The notes: generated by a model not told the origin, from the sequence alone. Shown: positions 27,583 through 36,230, counted from the first letter of the stretch. The stretch is 64,000 nt of DNA from Pseudochrobactrum saccharolyticum (GCF_008801715.1 NZ_VZPG01000001.1:1397589-1461588); one strand, 5' to 3'. Numbers and translations are program-made.

Positions 27583-28404
27583 TCAGCCTTTGAGGCCGGT
27601 CATGGTAATGCCCTCAATGAAGCGGCGTTGCGCTGCAAGAAAAGCAAGAACGAGGGGAAGGGTGATAATCAGCGTGGCAGCCATCAGTGCGCCATAGTCA
27701 TCACCGGCTTCGGCAGCACGGAAATACAGCAGCCCCAGAGGCGGTGTGGCCATGTCCATATTTGTGACAACAATCAGCGGCCAGAACAAATCATTCCAGT
27801 GTGCAACCACGGAAAAGATCGAAAAAGCAGTAATCGCAGGCCATGCATTCGGCACAATAACGCGGGCGACAATGCCGGTTTCCGACATACCGTCGAGGCG
27901 GGCGGCATTAATTAGATCATCCGGCATCGACCGAAAAAACTGCAGAAACAGGAAGATGCCGAACACCGAGATGAAGAATGGTGCGCTGATGGCGAAATAG
28001 GTGTTCAGCAGGCCTGTGCGCTCAAAACCTAAATAGAAAGGCAGAGCCGTGGCATGGATCGGCACCAGCAGACCGAGCATAACCGCGCTCATCATCACCT
28101 GTGCCGCACGAAAGCGCAGCTTAGCCATAGCATAGGCGCAAGGGATAGCGATGATAACCTGAACCACCAGAATGAGTGCGCAGACCAGAATGCCGTTGAG
28201 CAGCAATTGCCCCATCGGCACACGGGAAAAGGCCTTGGTGACATTTTCGATCAGCGCCCAGTTCTGTGGAATGAGGCTGAGCGATGAGGAGAAAATATCC
28301 GATTGTGATTTAGCGGCCGTGGAGAGCATCCAGATATAAGGTGCAAGGAACAGCATCGCACCGAGAGACAAAATCCCGAGGCGGGTAAAACGTAAGACTG
28401 ACAT
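27583..28404 (-). CDS. ABC transporter permease, UgpE/MalG-like
   Basis: The inner-membrane permease has 273 residues and six hydrophobic helices. The cytoplasmic EAA loop, which contacts the ATPase, is seen as INAARLDGMSETGIVARVI, a typical form in carbohydrate-type importers. The C-terminus RRFIEGITMTGLKG is also standard for this subfamily. It follows the UgpA-like gene by 12 bases and precedes the binding protein by 53. Confidence 0.9.
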   Translation of the reverse strand: MSVLRFTRLGILSLGAMLFLAPYIWMLSTAAKSQSDIFSSSLSLIPQNWALIENVTKAFSRVPMGQLLLNGILVCALILVVQVIIAIPCAYAMAKLRFRAAQVMMSAVMLGLLVPIHATALPFYLGFERTGLLNTYFAISAPFFISVFGIFLFLQFFRSMPDDLINAARLDGMSETGIVARVIVPNAWPAITAFSIFSVVAHWNDLFWPLIVVTNMDMATPPLGLLYFRAAEAGDDYGALMAATLIITLPLVLAFLAAQRRFIEGITMTGLKG

Positions 28405-28416
28405 GATTTCCGCCTC

Positions 28417-29349
28417 TTAATAATGCACGCGGCGGTCAAGCACGCGATATTGCAACAACATCATTACGATCAGCACCATGAGGAAAATCACGGTCATGGC
28501 GGAGGCGTAGCCGACGCGCAGGAACACGAAACCTTCCTGATAGATCGTATGCAGCAGCACTTCCGAGGCTTTGTTCGGCCCGCCCTGTGTGAGGGTTTTG
28601 ACCGATTCAAAGACTTTGACGGAATTGATGACGCTGATAGTGAGAACAAAAAGTGTGGTGGGGCCGAGCAGTGGCCATGTCACCAGCCGGAAACGCTCCC
28701 ATGCGCTTTTAGCGCCGTCCATTTCGGCAGCAGCATATAGTTCGCGCGGAATGGCGGTAAGACCAGCCAGAAACAGCACCATATTGAAGCCGACCGATTG
28801 CCAGATGCCGATCATAGCAAGACTTGGCAGCACGGTTGAAGAACTGCCGAGCCAGTTGGGGCCGTCGATGCCTAACAGGCCGAGCATCGCGTTGACCGGC
28901 CCCATTGTCGGATGCAGCAGATATTGCCAGACAGTGGCCATGGCCACGAGCAGCGAGGCAACAGGCAGGAAATAGACGGTGCGGAAAAAGGCTTTGCCGC
29001 GTGCTTCACTTTCAATCAGCAGAGCTGCACCTAATCCGAGAAAAACGGAAAGCGGGGTGACGATCAGCGTATAGAGTGCGGTATTTTGCAAGGAAATGCG
29101 GAAGGTGCGGTCTTTGAAAAGTTCAATATAGTTTTCTAAGCCGACGAACTGATAATCCGTATATCCCAGTTCAAAATTGGTGAAACTGAGATAAAATACC
29201 GCCAAGGTCGGCAGTAAAATGAACAGAAGTACCAGCGACACAGCCGGTGCCATCAGCTTCCATGCCAGACGCTCTTCACGTTTGCGTGCGGCATTGGCAG
29301 CCTCACGCGCCGTCATCACAGGGGAGAAGGTTTGCGCAATATCAGACAT
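28417..29349 (-). CDS. ABC transporter permease, UgpA/MalF-like
   Basis: The permease has 310 residues with six helices: one near 32-55, and a group of five from about 90 to the end. The EAA loop is AAAEMDGAKSAWERFRLVT. The open frame extends to 29442, but ATG 29349 is preferred. It overlaps the ATPase stop by eight bases, has an AAGG site upstream, and gives the family length. Confidence 0.9.
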   Translation of the reverse strand: MSDIAQTFSPVMTAREAANAARKREERLAWKLMAPAVSLVLLFILLPTLAVFYLSFTNFELGYTDYQFVGLENYIELFKDRTFRISLQNTALYTLIVTPLSVFLGLGAALLIESEARGKAFFRTVYFLPVASLLVAMATVWQYLLHPTMGPVNAMLGLLGIDGPNWLGSSSTVLPSLAMIGIWQSVGFNMVLFLAGLTAIPRELYAAAEMDGAKSAWERFRLVTWPLLGPTTLFVLTISVINSVKVFESVKTLTQGGPNKASEVLLHTIYQEGFVFLRVGYASAMTVIFLMVLIVMMLLQYRVLDRRVHY

Positions 29350-30523
29350 GGCTGTCTGCCTTGATGCGGCTTGAAACTGTATGGGAAAGTTTGCGCAGGC
29401 GCTGACCTTCGGTATCAAACAGCAGTGCTTTATTCGGCTCAAAAGTCAGAAAAACCGGCATATCCGGTTGCAGATCTGCTGCCATGGCCGGACTGCATCG
29501 TGCAGTCAGTAATTCCTGAGCACCCGGAGCATTGAGATAGACCAGAGCTTCAGAGCCAAGAAATTCAATACGCGCTACTGTGGCTGAGATCGCCCTGTCC
29601 GCAGGTTTTTCATGGGCACGGCGGATTTGCAGGTCTTCGGGCCGGATAGCTACACTGAGTGCAGAGCCGGCATGAATGTCAATTTCGCTTAAAATTGCTT
29701 TGCCGGCAAAATGAATAATGCCCTGATCGCTGGCGCGAGCGCTCAGCACATTGATTTTCGGGCTGCCGATGAAGCGGGCAACTTCGATATGACGCGGATT
29801 ATTGTAAATCTCGGACGGTGTATCGATTTGCAGCAGGTTGCCACCGATCATCACAGCAACACGGTCGGCCATGCTCAGTGCTTCCGACTGATCATGGGTT
29901 ACATAGAGGCTTGGCACACCGGCACGGCGATGCAGATCGACAATTTCAGCACGGGTATGTACACGCAAATTGGCATCGAGATTGGAGAGCGGCTCATCCA
30001 TCAGGAAGACTTGCGGCTGGCGCACCATGGCACGGGCAAGCGCGACACGCTGGCGCTGACCGCCGGACATTTGCGCAGGTTTTCGATCCAATAAATGGTC
30101 GATTTTCAGGTTCTGCGCAGTTGCCTGCACCTGTTGCTGAATGGCGGCACGTTTTGCCGCCTGACCCGGCATCCAGTTGCCGATCAGCGGCAGACGTTCT
30201 GTCATGGTCAGATCACGCATGGCCAGCGGTACGGCGATATTCTCCCGCGTGGTCAGATGCGGATAGAGCGCATAGGACTGGAACACCATTGCGATATTGC
30301 GGTCAGAAGGATGAGCGGCAGTGATATTGCGCCCGCCCAGCCAGATATTGCCGTCATCGGCATGTTCCAAACCGGCGGCAATGCGCAGAATTGTGCTTTT
30401 TCCGCAACCGGAAGGCCCGACCAGTGCAATGAATTCACCGTCTTCGGCTTCAATCGTTACATCTTTGAGAATGTGCTGATCGCCGAAAGATTTGGAGATA
30501 TTTTTCAGTGCGAAATGCGCCAT
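29342..30523 (-). CDS. ABC transporter ATP-binding protein, UgpC/MalK-like
   Basis: The 393-residue ATPase powers the importer. Walker A is GPSGCGKST (36-44), the signature MSGGQRQR (152-159) and Walker B FLMDEPLSNLDAN (about 173-185). A regulatory OB-fold domain follows (about 235-385), as in MalK. Compared with MalK there is an insertion of roughly 15 residues between ENIAVPL and the signature (around 105-122, with PLIGNWMPGQ). This is unusual and would lie in the helical subdomain. Its start overlaps the phosphodiesterase stop as TAATG. Confidence 0.9.
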   Translation of the reverse strand: MAHFALKNISKSFGDQHILKDVTIEAEDGEFIALVGPSGCGKSTILRIAAGLEHADDGNIWLGGRNITAAHPSDRNIAMVFQSYALYPHLTTRENIAVPLAMRDLTMTERLPLIGNWMPGQAAKRAAIQQQVQATAQNLKIDHLLDRKPAQMSGGQRQRVALARAMVRQPQVFLMDEPLSNLDANLRVHTRAEIVDLHRRAGVPSLYVTHDQSEALSMADRVAVMIGGNLLQIDTPSEIYNNPRHIEVARFIGSPKINVLSARASDQGIIHFAGKAILSEIDIHAGSALSVAIRPEDLQIRRAHEKPADRAISATVARIEFLGSEALVYLNAPGAQELLTARCSPAMAADLQPDMPVFLTFEPNKALLFDTEGQRLRKLSHTVSSRIKADSHV

Positions 30524-31371
30524 TATGCCTGCTCCGTTGCATCGGCGCTGGTAATGGCGGCAGTGTGGCTCGACGGGTAAACTTCGTGCACCACATCATC
30601 GAGTAAATAAGGACGCAACTGCGTCAGTTCGGTGATCTCGCTATGTACATTATCGGTCAGAGTGTGAATGACAGCACCGACAATACGCTCGCCCGGCAGG
30701 TCGCGCTCCATAGGGCCGACGATAAAGCCGGATGAAGGTCCCCAGATCAGGGAAATGCCGTGATGATGGCCAGCCCATGCGCGGTGCAGATGACCACTGG
30801 CATAAAGGCGGACATTATGTGCGCTGAACAAATCCATCAGGCGTTTACGGTCTTTGGGCGAAGCGCCCCAATAGCCGCTGTCGCCTTCATCGGGACTATC
30901 GACGAAAAGCGGTTTATGGGCAAAAATCGCAACAGGTTTGCCACCGGCACCGTTCAGAACATCTTCCAGCCATTGGAATTGTTCTTCTTCCTCCATATGG
31001 CCGCTGCCGATCAGCAGACTGTTGAGGCCGATCAGCCGCCAGCCGGACTGGTCATGCACCCAGCGGTCAGGGCCAACCAGATCACGCCAGCGTGCAAGAC
31101 GCTCATCATTGACCGGTTGCAGCGAGGAAGGCAGATGGCCGATATCGTGATTACCCGGAACGCAGAGTACCGGCATGTTCAATTCGCCCAGAAGATCAGC
31201 GCAGAAAGTCAGGTCGTCGTCAAAATCCGCACCATCCACGGCCAGATCGCCGGTATGGATCACGAGATCCGGCTTAACTTCTTCCAGCCATTCGGCGAGA
31301 GGCTGCCAGTTTTTAGTAAAATGTGTTTTGGACGGGCTGAAATGGGTGTCGGTAATCTGAACAATCCGCAT
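30523..31371 (-). CDS. Metallophosphoesterase, GpdQ/CpdA-like phosphodiesterase
   Basis: The 282-residue calcineurin-fold phosphodiesterase shows all metal ligands: Asp8 and His10 in DTHFS, Asp42 in TGDLAVDG, GNHD at 73-76, His152 in AHKP, and His194/His196 in ASGHLHRAW. Close relatives hydrolyse 3',5'-cAMP (CpdA) or glycerophosphodiesters (GpdQ). Being the first gene of an operon with a UgpBAEC-type importer favours a nutrient role on an imported phosphodiester. This is inferred. No signal peptide is seen, so it acts in the cytosol. Confidence 0.87.
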   Translation of the reverse strand: MRIVQITDTHFSPSKTHFTKNWQPLAEWLEEVKPDLVIHTGDLAVDGADFDDDLTFCADLLGELNMPVLCVPGNHDIGHLPSSLQPVNDERLARWRDLVGPDRWVHDQSGWRLIGLNSLLIGSGHMEEEEQFQWLEDVLNGAGGKPVAIFAHKPLFVDSPDEGDSGYWGASPKDRKRLMDLFSAHNVRLYASGHLHRAWAGHHHGISLIWGPSSGFIVGPMERDLPGERIVGAVIHTLTDNVHSEITELTQLRPYLLDDVVHEVYPSSHTAAITSADATEQA

Positions 31372-31515
31372 GGATCTGCTCCTTCACTGTGTTGAAGAGA
31401 AGATGCGGATGTGTATTTCTAACGGGGGACACAGGCCGCTAATGCGCGTTTCATACACTGTGTTGGTGACAGACAGACCTCAGAGCAATGACAAAATTGT
31501 AACATCGGTCGCTGC
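31372..31515. promoter_or_regulatory. Promoter region of phosphodiesterase/ABC operon with direct repeat
   Basis: A ten-base direct repeat, CACTGTGTTG, occurs at 31385-31394 and 31456-31465 (71 bases apart). It is the only structure I can see between the operon's first gene and the Fur-like remnant. A regulator site is possible but unproven. Confidence 0.3.
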
Positions 31516-31692
31516 CTATATTTTCTTAAGGCTCAGCTGGAATTGCCCGAGTATCAGGCGCTGACGGGTAGGGCGCAGACCAGCCTTTTGCAGAATTGGC
31601 CGGATAAGAGACATATCCTGCATTTGCATCAGGCGTTGCATACGCACTTGCGCACGTAATTTTTCAGGTGCTTCCAGCATGACATGACCCAT
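31516..31692 (-). pseudogene. Truncated Fur/Irr-family regulator, N-terminal remnant
   Basis: The ORF has 58 codons, too short for most gene finders, and reads into a TAG. Residues 36-48 (KAGLRPTRQRLIL) match the start of the winged-helix domain of Irr/Fur regulators, where GLRPTRQR is nearly invariant. A Met/Gln-rich stretch precedes it. The remaining 90 or so residues of the family (recognition helix, His-rich metal sites) are absent. I find no continuation in other frames down to 31372. It is divergent from sitA and shares its operator region. It may be a decayed regulator or a short expressed fragment. Confidence 0.6.
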
Positions 31693-31699
31693 TCTTCAG

Positions 31700-31722
31700 T
31701 TGCGAATGATTTTCACTTGCAA
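31700..31722. promoter_or_regulatory. Palindrome, possible Fur/Mur-type box 1 upstream of sitA
   Basis: TTGCGAATGA and TCACTTGCAA form an inverted repeat (8 of 10 positions) around three bases. It lies next to the start codon of the Fur-like remnant and about 100 bases before sitA. TTGCAA-rich palindromes are the form of manganese-responsive Mur sites in alphaproteobacteria. Confidence 0.45.
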
Positions 31723-31764
31723 AATTATTGCAGACTCATTACGAAGAGTGCAATTGACAATCAT

Positions 31765-31790
31765 TTGCAAGTAGGATTTTCTATTTGCAA
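31765..31790. promoter_or_regulatory. Palindrome, possible Fur/Mur-type box 2 upstream of sitA
   Basis: TTGCAAGTAG and CTATTTGCAA match at 9 of 10 positions around a six-base spacer, 34 bases before the sitA start codon. This position suits repression of the sit operon. A further ATTGCA/TGCAAT pair lies between the two boxes. Confidence 0.5.
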
Positions 31791-31823
31791 TAAACACAAT
31801 TGGCATGGATCGAGGAGTTGAGG

Positions 31824-32744
31824 ATGTTCAGCAAAATGAGGCGCGTGCTGCTGGCCGGTATTATTGGTACGGCTTTTTCTGCCGCGCTTGTGGTGGTGCC
31901 CGCTACGGCACAAGAAAAATTCAAGGCAGTGACAACCTTTACTGTGATTGCGGATATTGCCCGTAATGTGGCCGGTGATGCCGCGATTGTTGAATCCATT
32001 ACCAAGCCGAATGCCGAGATTCATGATTATCAGCCGACGCCGGGTGATATTATGAAGGCGCAAGGCGCACAGCTGATTTTCTGGAACGGTCTTAATCTTG
32101 AGCGCTGGTTTGAAAAATTCTTCCAGCATCTGAAAGATGTGCCAAGCGTTGTTGTCTCGGATGGTGTTGAGCCGATGGGCATTACCGAAGGTCCGTATAG
32201 CGGCAAGCCCAACCCGCATGCCTGGATGTCTCCGTCTGCAGGTATGATTTATGTCGATAATATTCGCGATGCTTTCGTGAAGTATGATCCGAAAAACGCC
32301 GAAATCTATAAGGCCAATGCTGAAGCCTATAAGGCCAAACTCAAGGCGCTGATTGATCCGATCAAGGATGAGCTGAAAGATATTCCGGAAGACAAGCGCT
32401 GGCTGGTGACCAGCGAAGGTGCTTTCAGCTATCTGGCACGCGACCTCAACCTGAAAGAGCTTTATCTTTGGCCGATCAATGCCGATCAGCAAGGCACACC
32501 ACAGCAGGTTCGCAAAGTGATTGATGCCGTTCGCAAGAACAATATCAATGTGGTTTTCTCTGAAAGCACGATCTCTCCGGCACCTGCCCAGCAGGTGGCT
32601 TCTGAAACCGGTGCGAATTACGGGGGTGTTCTGTATGTGGACTCGCTTTCAGAGCCGGACGGTGCCGTGCCGACCTATCTCGACCTGCTTCGTGTGACAA
32701 CTGACACGATTGCGAAGGGTCTTAAATCCGGAGATGCAAAATAA
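31824..32744 (+). CDS. sitA: Manganese/iron ABC transporter substrate-binding protein
   Basis: The periplasmic cluster A-I metal-binding protein has 306 residues. After a signal peptide (cleavage near residue 30, ATAQ-EKF) the four expected metal ligands are present: His67 (EIHDYQP), His132 (NPHAWMSP), Glu198 (SEGAFSY) and Asp273 (VDSLSEPDG). The two-His, Glu, Asp set is that of Mn/Fe proteins (SitA/MntC) rather than of three-His ZnuA. There is no His-rich loop, which also argues against zinc. A TTG at 31800 is in frame, but ATG 31824 has GGAG at seven bases. It starts the sitABCD operon. Confidence 0.92.
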   Translation: MFSKMRRVLLAGIIGTAFSAALVVVPATAQEKFKAVTTFTVIADIARNVAGDAAIVESITKPNAEIHDYQPTPGDIMKAQGAQLIFWNGLNLERWFEKFFQHLKDVPSVVVSDGVEPMGITEGPYSGKPNPHAWMSPSAGMIYVDNIRDAFVKYDPKNAEIYKANAEAYKAKLKALIDPIKDELKDIPEDKRWLVTSEGAFSYLARDLNLKELYLWPINADQQGTPQQVRKVIDAVRKNNINVVFSESTISPAPAQQVASETGANYGGVLYVDSLSEPDGAVPTYLDLLRVTTDTIAKGLKSGDAK

Positions 32745-33637
32745 TGAATGCCCCGCTTAATGTCCTCCCAAAGGCATCTCTGTCTCCCGCATCATCCGAT
32801 GCGGGAGCAGGTCTTATGGTGAGAGGCGCGACAGTAACCTATCGCAATGGCCATACGGCTCTGCGTGATGCGAGTTTTGAAATTCCGACCGGTACAATCA
32901 CTGCTCTGGTGGGCGTGAATGGTTCCGGTAAATCGACCTTGTTCAAAGCACTGATGGGCTTTGTACGGCTGGCGAAAGGCGATATCCGCATTCTCGGCCT
33001 GCCGGTGAAGCAGGCACTCAAGAGCAATCTCGTTGCCTATGTTCCGCAGTCGGAAGATGTGGACTGGAATTTTCCGGTTCTCGTTGAAGATGTTGTGATG
33101 ATGGGGCGCTACGGTCATATGGGTATGATGCGCTGTGCGAAACCTGCCGATTATCAGGCCGTGACGGATGCGCTGGCACGGGTCGGCATGAGTGACTTCC
33201 GCAAGCGTCAGATTGGTGAATTATCCGGCGGTCAGAAAAAACGTGTCTTTCTGGCGCGTGCGTTGGCACAGGATGGCAAAGTCATTCTGCTGGATGAACC
33301 GTTTACCGGTGTGGATGTCAAAACCGAAGAAGCGATTATCAAACTCCTGCGTGATCTGCGCGATGAGGGGCGGGTGATGTTTGTCTCGACCCATAATCTC
33401 GGCAGTGTTCCGGAATTCTGTGATCGTACAGTGCTGTTGAACCGCACGGTTCTGGCCTATGGCGCTACGGAAACCATCTTTACACAGGCCAATCTTGAGA
33501 AAACTTTCGGCGGTGTTCTGCGCCATTTCGTGCTCAATGATACCGATAAAGGTAAAGCGCATCCGGTGAATATTCTGACCGATGATGAGCGGCCGCTGGT
33601 GCTCTATCAGGATAACCACGGTAAGGGAGCAGAGTAA
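32744..33637 (+). CDS. sitB: Manganese/iron ABC transporter ATP-binding protein
   Basis: The ATPase of the Sit importer has 297 residues. Walker A is GVNGSGKST (57-65), the signature LSGGQKKR and Walker [12 protein letters not shown]. The [18 protein letters not shown] segment is typical of Mn/Zn-type ATPases. The N-terminal 25 residues are Ser/Ala/Pro-rich and not conserved. Its start overlaps the sitA stop (TAATG). Confidence 0.93.
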   Translation: MNAPLNVLPKASLSPASSDAGAGLMVRGATVTYRNGHTALRDASFEIPTGTITALVGVNGSGKSTLFKALMGFVRLAKGDIRILGLPVKQALKSNLVAYVPQSEDVDWNFPVLVEDVVMMGRYGHMGMMRCAKPADYQAVTDALARVGMSDFRKRQIGELSGGQKKRVFLARALAQDGKVILLDEPFTGVDVKTEEAIIKLLRDLRDEGRVMFVSTHNLGSVPEFCDRTVLLNRTVLAYGATETIFTQANLEKTFGGVLRHFVLNDTDKGKAHPVNILTDDERPLVLYQDNHGKGAE

Positions 33638-34500
33638 TGGAACTGCTGCTTGAGCCGTTCTCCTATCAATATATGATCAATGCCATGTGGGTTTCGGCGC
33701 TGGTCGGCGGTGTGTGCGCATTCCTGTCCGGCTATCTGATGCTCAAAGGCTGGTCGCTGATCGGTGATGCTCTGTCTCACTCCATCGTGCCGGGTGTGGC
33801 GGGCGCTTATATGCTCGGACTGCCTTTTGCGATCGGTGCTTTCTTCTCCGGTGGCTTGGCTGCGGCAGCGATGCTGTTTCTCAATGAGCGTACCAAGCTG
33901 AAAGAAGATGCGATTATCGGTCTGATTTTCACGTCTTTCTTTGGTCTCGGCCTGTTTATGGTATCGCTGAAGCCAACGGCAGTCAGCATTCAGACCATTG
34001 TACTGGGCAATATTCTGGCGATTACACCGGCGGATACGCTGCAACTGGCGATTATCGGTTTTGTATCGCTGGTCGTGCTGCTGTTCATCTGGAAAGACCT
34101 GATGGTGACTTTCTTTGATGAAAGTCATGCCCGTTCTATCGGTTTGAACCCGACCGTGCTGAAAGTGATTTTCTTCACGCTGTTGTCGGCCTGTACCGTT
34201 GCGGCAATGCAGACGGTCGGTGCATTTCTGGTGATCTCTATGGTGGTGACACCGGGGGCTACAGCCTATCTTTTGACGGATCGCTTTCCGCGTTTGCTGA
34301 CGATCGCTGTGATCATCGGAACGCTCACCAGTTTTACCGGCGCTTATATCAGCTATTTTCTCGATGGCGCGACCGGCGGGATTATTGTTGTGATGCAGAC
34401 GCTGATCTTTCTGGCAGCGTTTTTCTTCGCGCCGAAGCACGGCATGCTGGCGGCAAGACGTCGGGCAGCTGAAACTCTCAAAGCAGAGGTGCAGTCATGA
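33637..34500 (+). CDS. sitC: Manganese/iron ABC transporter permease 1
   Basis: The ABC-3 family permease has 287 residues and about eight hydrophobic helices. LKGWSLIGDALSHSIVPGVA (quoted to 20) is the family hallmark, and VGAFLVISMVVTPGATAYLL is the conserved later block. It overlaps sitB by one base (TAATG) and sitD by four (ATGA), so all four genes are translationally coupled. Confidence 0.93.
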   Translation: MELLLEPFSYQYMINAMWVSALVGGVCAFLSGYLMLKGWSLIGDALSHSIVPGVAGAYMLGLPFAIGAFFSGGLAAAAMLFLNERTKLKEDAIIGLIFTSFFGLGLFMVSLKPTAVSIQTIVLGNILAITPADTLQLAIIGFVSLVVLLFIWKDLMVTFFDESHARSIGLNPTVLKVIFFTLLSACTVAAMQTVGAFLVISMVVTPGATAYLLTDRFPRLLTIAVIIGTLTSFTGAYISYFLDGATGGIIVVMQTLIFLAAFFFAPKHGMLAARRRAAETLKAEVQS

Positions 34501-35345
34501 GCCTGATTGAAACTCTAATGATGCCGTTTCGCTTTGAATTCATGGTCAATGCTATGGTCATTGCCATGCTGATCGCGATACCGGCTGCATTATTGTCGTG
34601 TTTTCTGGTGCTTAAAGGCTGGTCGCTGATGGGGGATGCGGTTTCCCATGCGGTGCTGCCGGGTGTGGTGCTGGCCTATATCATCAATATTCCGCTGGCG
34701 ATCGGCGCTTTCGTTGCAGGGATGTTCTGTGCGCTGGCAACCGGTTTTCTGAAAGAAAACAGCCGGATCAAACAAGATACCATTATGGGCGTTGTCTTCT
34801 CCGGTATGTTTGGTCTCGGACTGGTGATGTATGTGAAGGTGCAGTCTGATGTGCATCTGGATCATATTCTGTTTGGTGACATTCTTGGTATCGGCAAGCA
34901 GGATATGATTGAAACAGCAATCATTGCTGTGATTGTAACTGCATTGCTGGTGCTGAAATGGCGGGATCTGTTGCTGCATGCTTTTGATCCGGCGCAGGCG
35001 CAGGCTGTGGGGCTGCCGGTCAGGCTACTGCATTATGGCTTGCTGGCTATTCTCTCGCTGACTATTGTCGGTGCTTTGAAAGCGGTCGGTATCATTCTGG
35101 CCATTGCGATTTTGATTGCACCGGGGGCAATTGCCTTCCTGCTGACACGTAATTTCAGTTCCATGCTGGTTGTTGCGGTTGTTGTGGCAGTCGCTGCGTC
35201 AGGACTTGGTGTTTATGCCAGCTTCTTTATCGACAGCGCACCGGCACCGACAATCGTTCTGCTGATGACATTGATGTTCATTGCGGCGTTTATTATTGCG
35301 CGTCGCCGTGTTGCCCGTGCGGAGAGACAGGTTTTCTCCTCTTAA
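34497..35345 (+). CDS. sitD: Manganese/iron ABC transporter permease 2
   Basis: This is the second ABC-3 permease, with 282 residues and the same hallmark blocks (LKGWSLMGDAVSHAVLPG and AVGIILAIAILIAPGAIAFL). Having two homologous but different permeases distinguishes sitABCD operons from znuABC. It is the last gene of the operon; no clear terminator is seen right after the stop. Confidence 0.93.
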   Translation: MSLIETLMMPFRFEFMVNAMVIAMLIAIPAALLSCFLVLKGWSLMGDAVSHAVLPGVVLAYIINIPLAIGAFVAGMFCALATGFLKENSRIKQDTIMGVVFSGMFGLGLVMYVKVQSDVHLDHILFGDILGIGKQDMIETAIIAVIVTALLVLKWRDLLLHAFDPAQAQAVGLPVRLLHYGLLAILSLTIVGALKAVGIILAIAILIAPGAIAFLLTRNFSSMLVVAVVVAVAASGLGVYASFFIDSAPAPTIVLLMTLMFIAAFIIARRRVARAERQVFSS

Positions 35346-35447
35346 CTTCATGCAAGAAAACGATTCTCTGCAGGCAAGGCGTCGCATGTGAGTGCGGCGC
35401 CATATTTTTTGAGCTGAAAATTATATTGCAGCGGAAATCTGAAAAGC

Positions 35448-35475
35448 AAAAAGCCGCGCTGTTGCGCGGCTTTTG
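35448..35475 (-). terminator. Terminator of tRNA-Gly copy 1
   Basis: A GCCGCGC/GCGCGGC stem with a four-base loop is followed by T5 on the minus strand, just after the tRNA 3' end. Confidence 0.8.
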
Positions 35476-35490
35476 AAGGCTTAACCAAAC

Positions 35491-35565
35491 TGGAGCGGGC
35501 GAAGGGATTCGAACCCTCGACCCCAACCTTGGCAAGGTTGTGCTCTACCCCTGAGCTACACCCGC
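35491..35565 (-). tRNA. tRNA-Gly (anticodon GCC), copy 1
   Basis: The 75 bases include an encoded CCA. The acceptor stem pairs GCGGGTG with CGCCCGC. The anticodon arm is CAACC-TTGCCAA-GGTTG with anticodon GCC, and the T arm GAGGG-TTCGAAT-CCCTT is canonical. It decodes GGC and GGT glycine codons. Confidence 0.95.
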
Positions 35566-35594
35566 TCGCGCCAGTTTGTTGGTTAGGCCTGCGC

Positions 35595-35623
35595 TATATG
35601 GCAAAAGCCTGAGTGATTTGCAA
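35595..35623 (-). promoter_or_regulatory. Promoter of tRNA-Gly copy 1
   Basis: On the minus strand TTGCAA and CATATA are 17 bases apart, about 30 bases before the mature tRNA. A GC-rich discriminator follows, as in stable-RNA promoters. Confidence 0.6.
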
Positions 35624-35726
35624 CAGGAAAAATGCATAAATCTGTAATTTTTTTAAAGGATTTAAGACGAAACGGAGAGGTGGCTTTGTCTTGGCAATAA
35701 TGCGGGGAAATTGAACCAGAAAAGCA

Positions 35727-35752
35727 AAAAGCCGCGCTGTTGCGCGGCTTTT
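35727..35752 (-). terminator. Terminator of tRNA-Gly copy 2
   Basis: It is the same hairpin as for copy 1: a GCCGCGC/GCGCGGC stem with a T run on the minus strand. Confidence 0.8.
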
Positions 35753-35767
35753 GAAGTCTAACCAAAC

Positions 35768-35842
35768 TGGAGCGGGCGAAGGGATTCGAACCCTCGACCC
35801 CAACCTTGGCAAGGTTGTGCTCTACCCCTGAGCTACACCCGC
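35768..35842 (-). tRNA. tRNA-Gly (anticodon GCC), copy 2
   Basis: The sequence is identical to copy 1 over all 75 bases, including the encoded CCA. Having its own promoter and terminator, it is probably a fully active second copy. Confidence 0.95.
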
Positions 35843-35871
35843 TCGCGCCAGTTTGTTGGTTAGTCCTGCGC

Positions 35872-35900
35872 TATATGGCAAAAGCCTGAGTGATTTGCAA
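35872..35900 (-). promoter_or_regulatory. Promoter of tRNA-Gly copy 2
   Basis: It has the same TTGCAA-N17-CATATA arrangement as copy 1. The rest of the gap up to 36230 (between here and the ProXp-ala gene) shows no ORF or hairpin that I can support. Confidence 0.6.
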
Positions 35901-36230
35901 CAGGAAATCTGCAAAAACTTCAAACAGTTTTGTGTATAATTCCATAAGCCCTGAATACAGGCATTTTTCGCACGGCTGGATGGCCTGATATATCGGGAAG
36001 CACCGTTTTAAGGTGCATAAATCCTTGTAATGATTCGATCTTGAGCCCTGCGAGCAGGATATTTTGAGCACAAATAAATGAGTCGAAGCATGGTGCAGTC
36101 ATTAATTTGAGGCTGTTGTCGCGAAAGCGGCGGCATTTTTGTTTCAAACGCATATCTTTGTCGTTTTCTTGCAGCTTTTTATGCTTGTCTTGTAAGAGAT
36201 ATGCAGCCTGCTTTGGAGGAGAAGACAAAA

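Larger units (their letters stand above)
35441..35630. repeat. Tandem duplication containing tRNA-Gly, unit 1
   Basis: This unit runs from GAAAAGCAAAAAGCC to CAACAGGAAA and recurs almost identically at 35719-35907. Differences are a single-base gap near GAAGGCTTAACC/GAAGTCTAACC and one substitution in GGTTAGGCC/GGTTAGTCC. Each unit carries a promoter, a tRNA-Gly gene and a terminator. Confidence 0.85.
35719..35907. repeat. Tandem duplication containing tRNA-Gly, unit 2
   Basis: This is the second unit of the duplication, 277 bases downstream of the first. An 88-base unrelated spacer (35631-35718) separates the two. Confidence 0.85.

Noticed and set aside
33607..34440. 277-codon open frame opposite sitC
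   Set aside because: Its protein is extremely rich in Arg, Gln, His and Asn, the mirror of a hydrophobic permease on the other strand.
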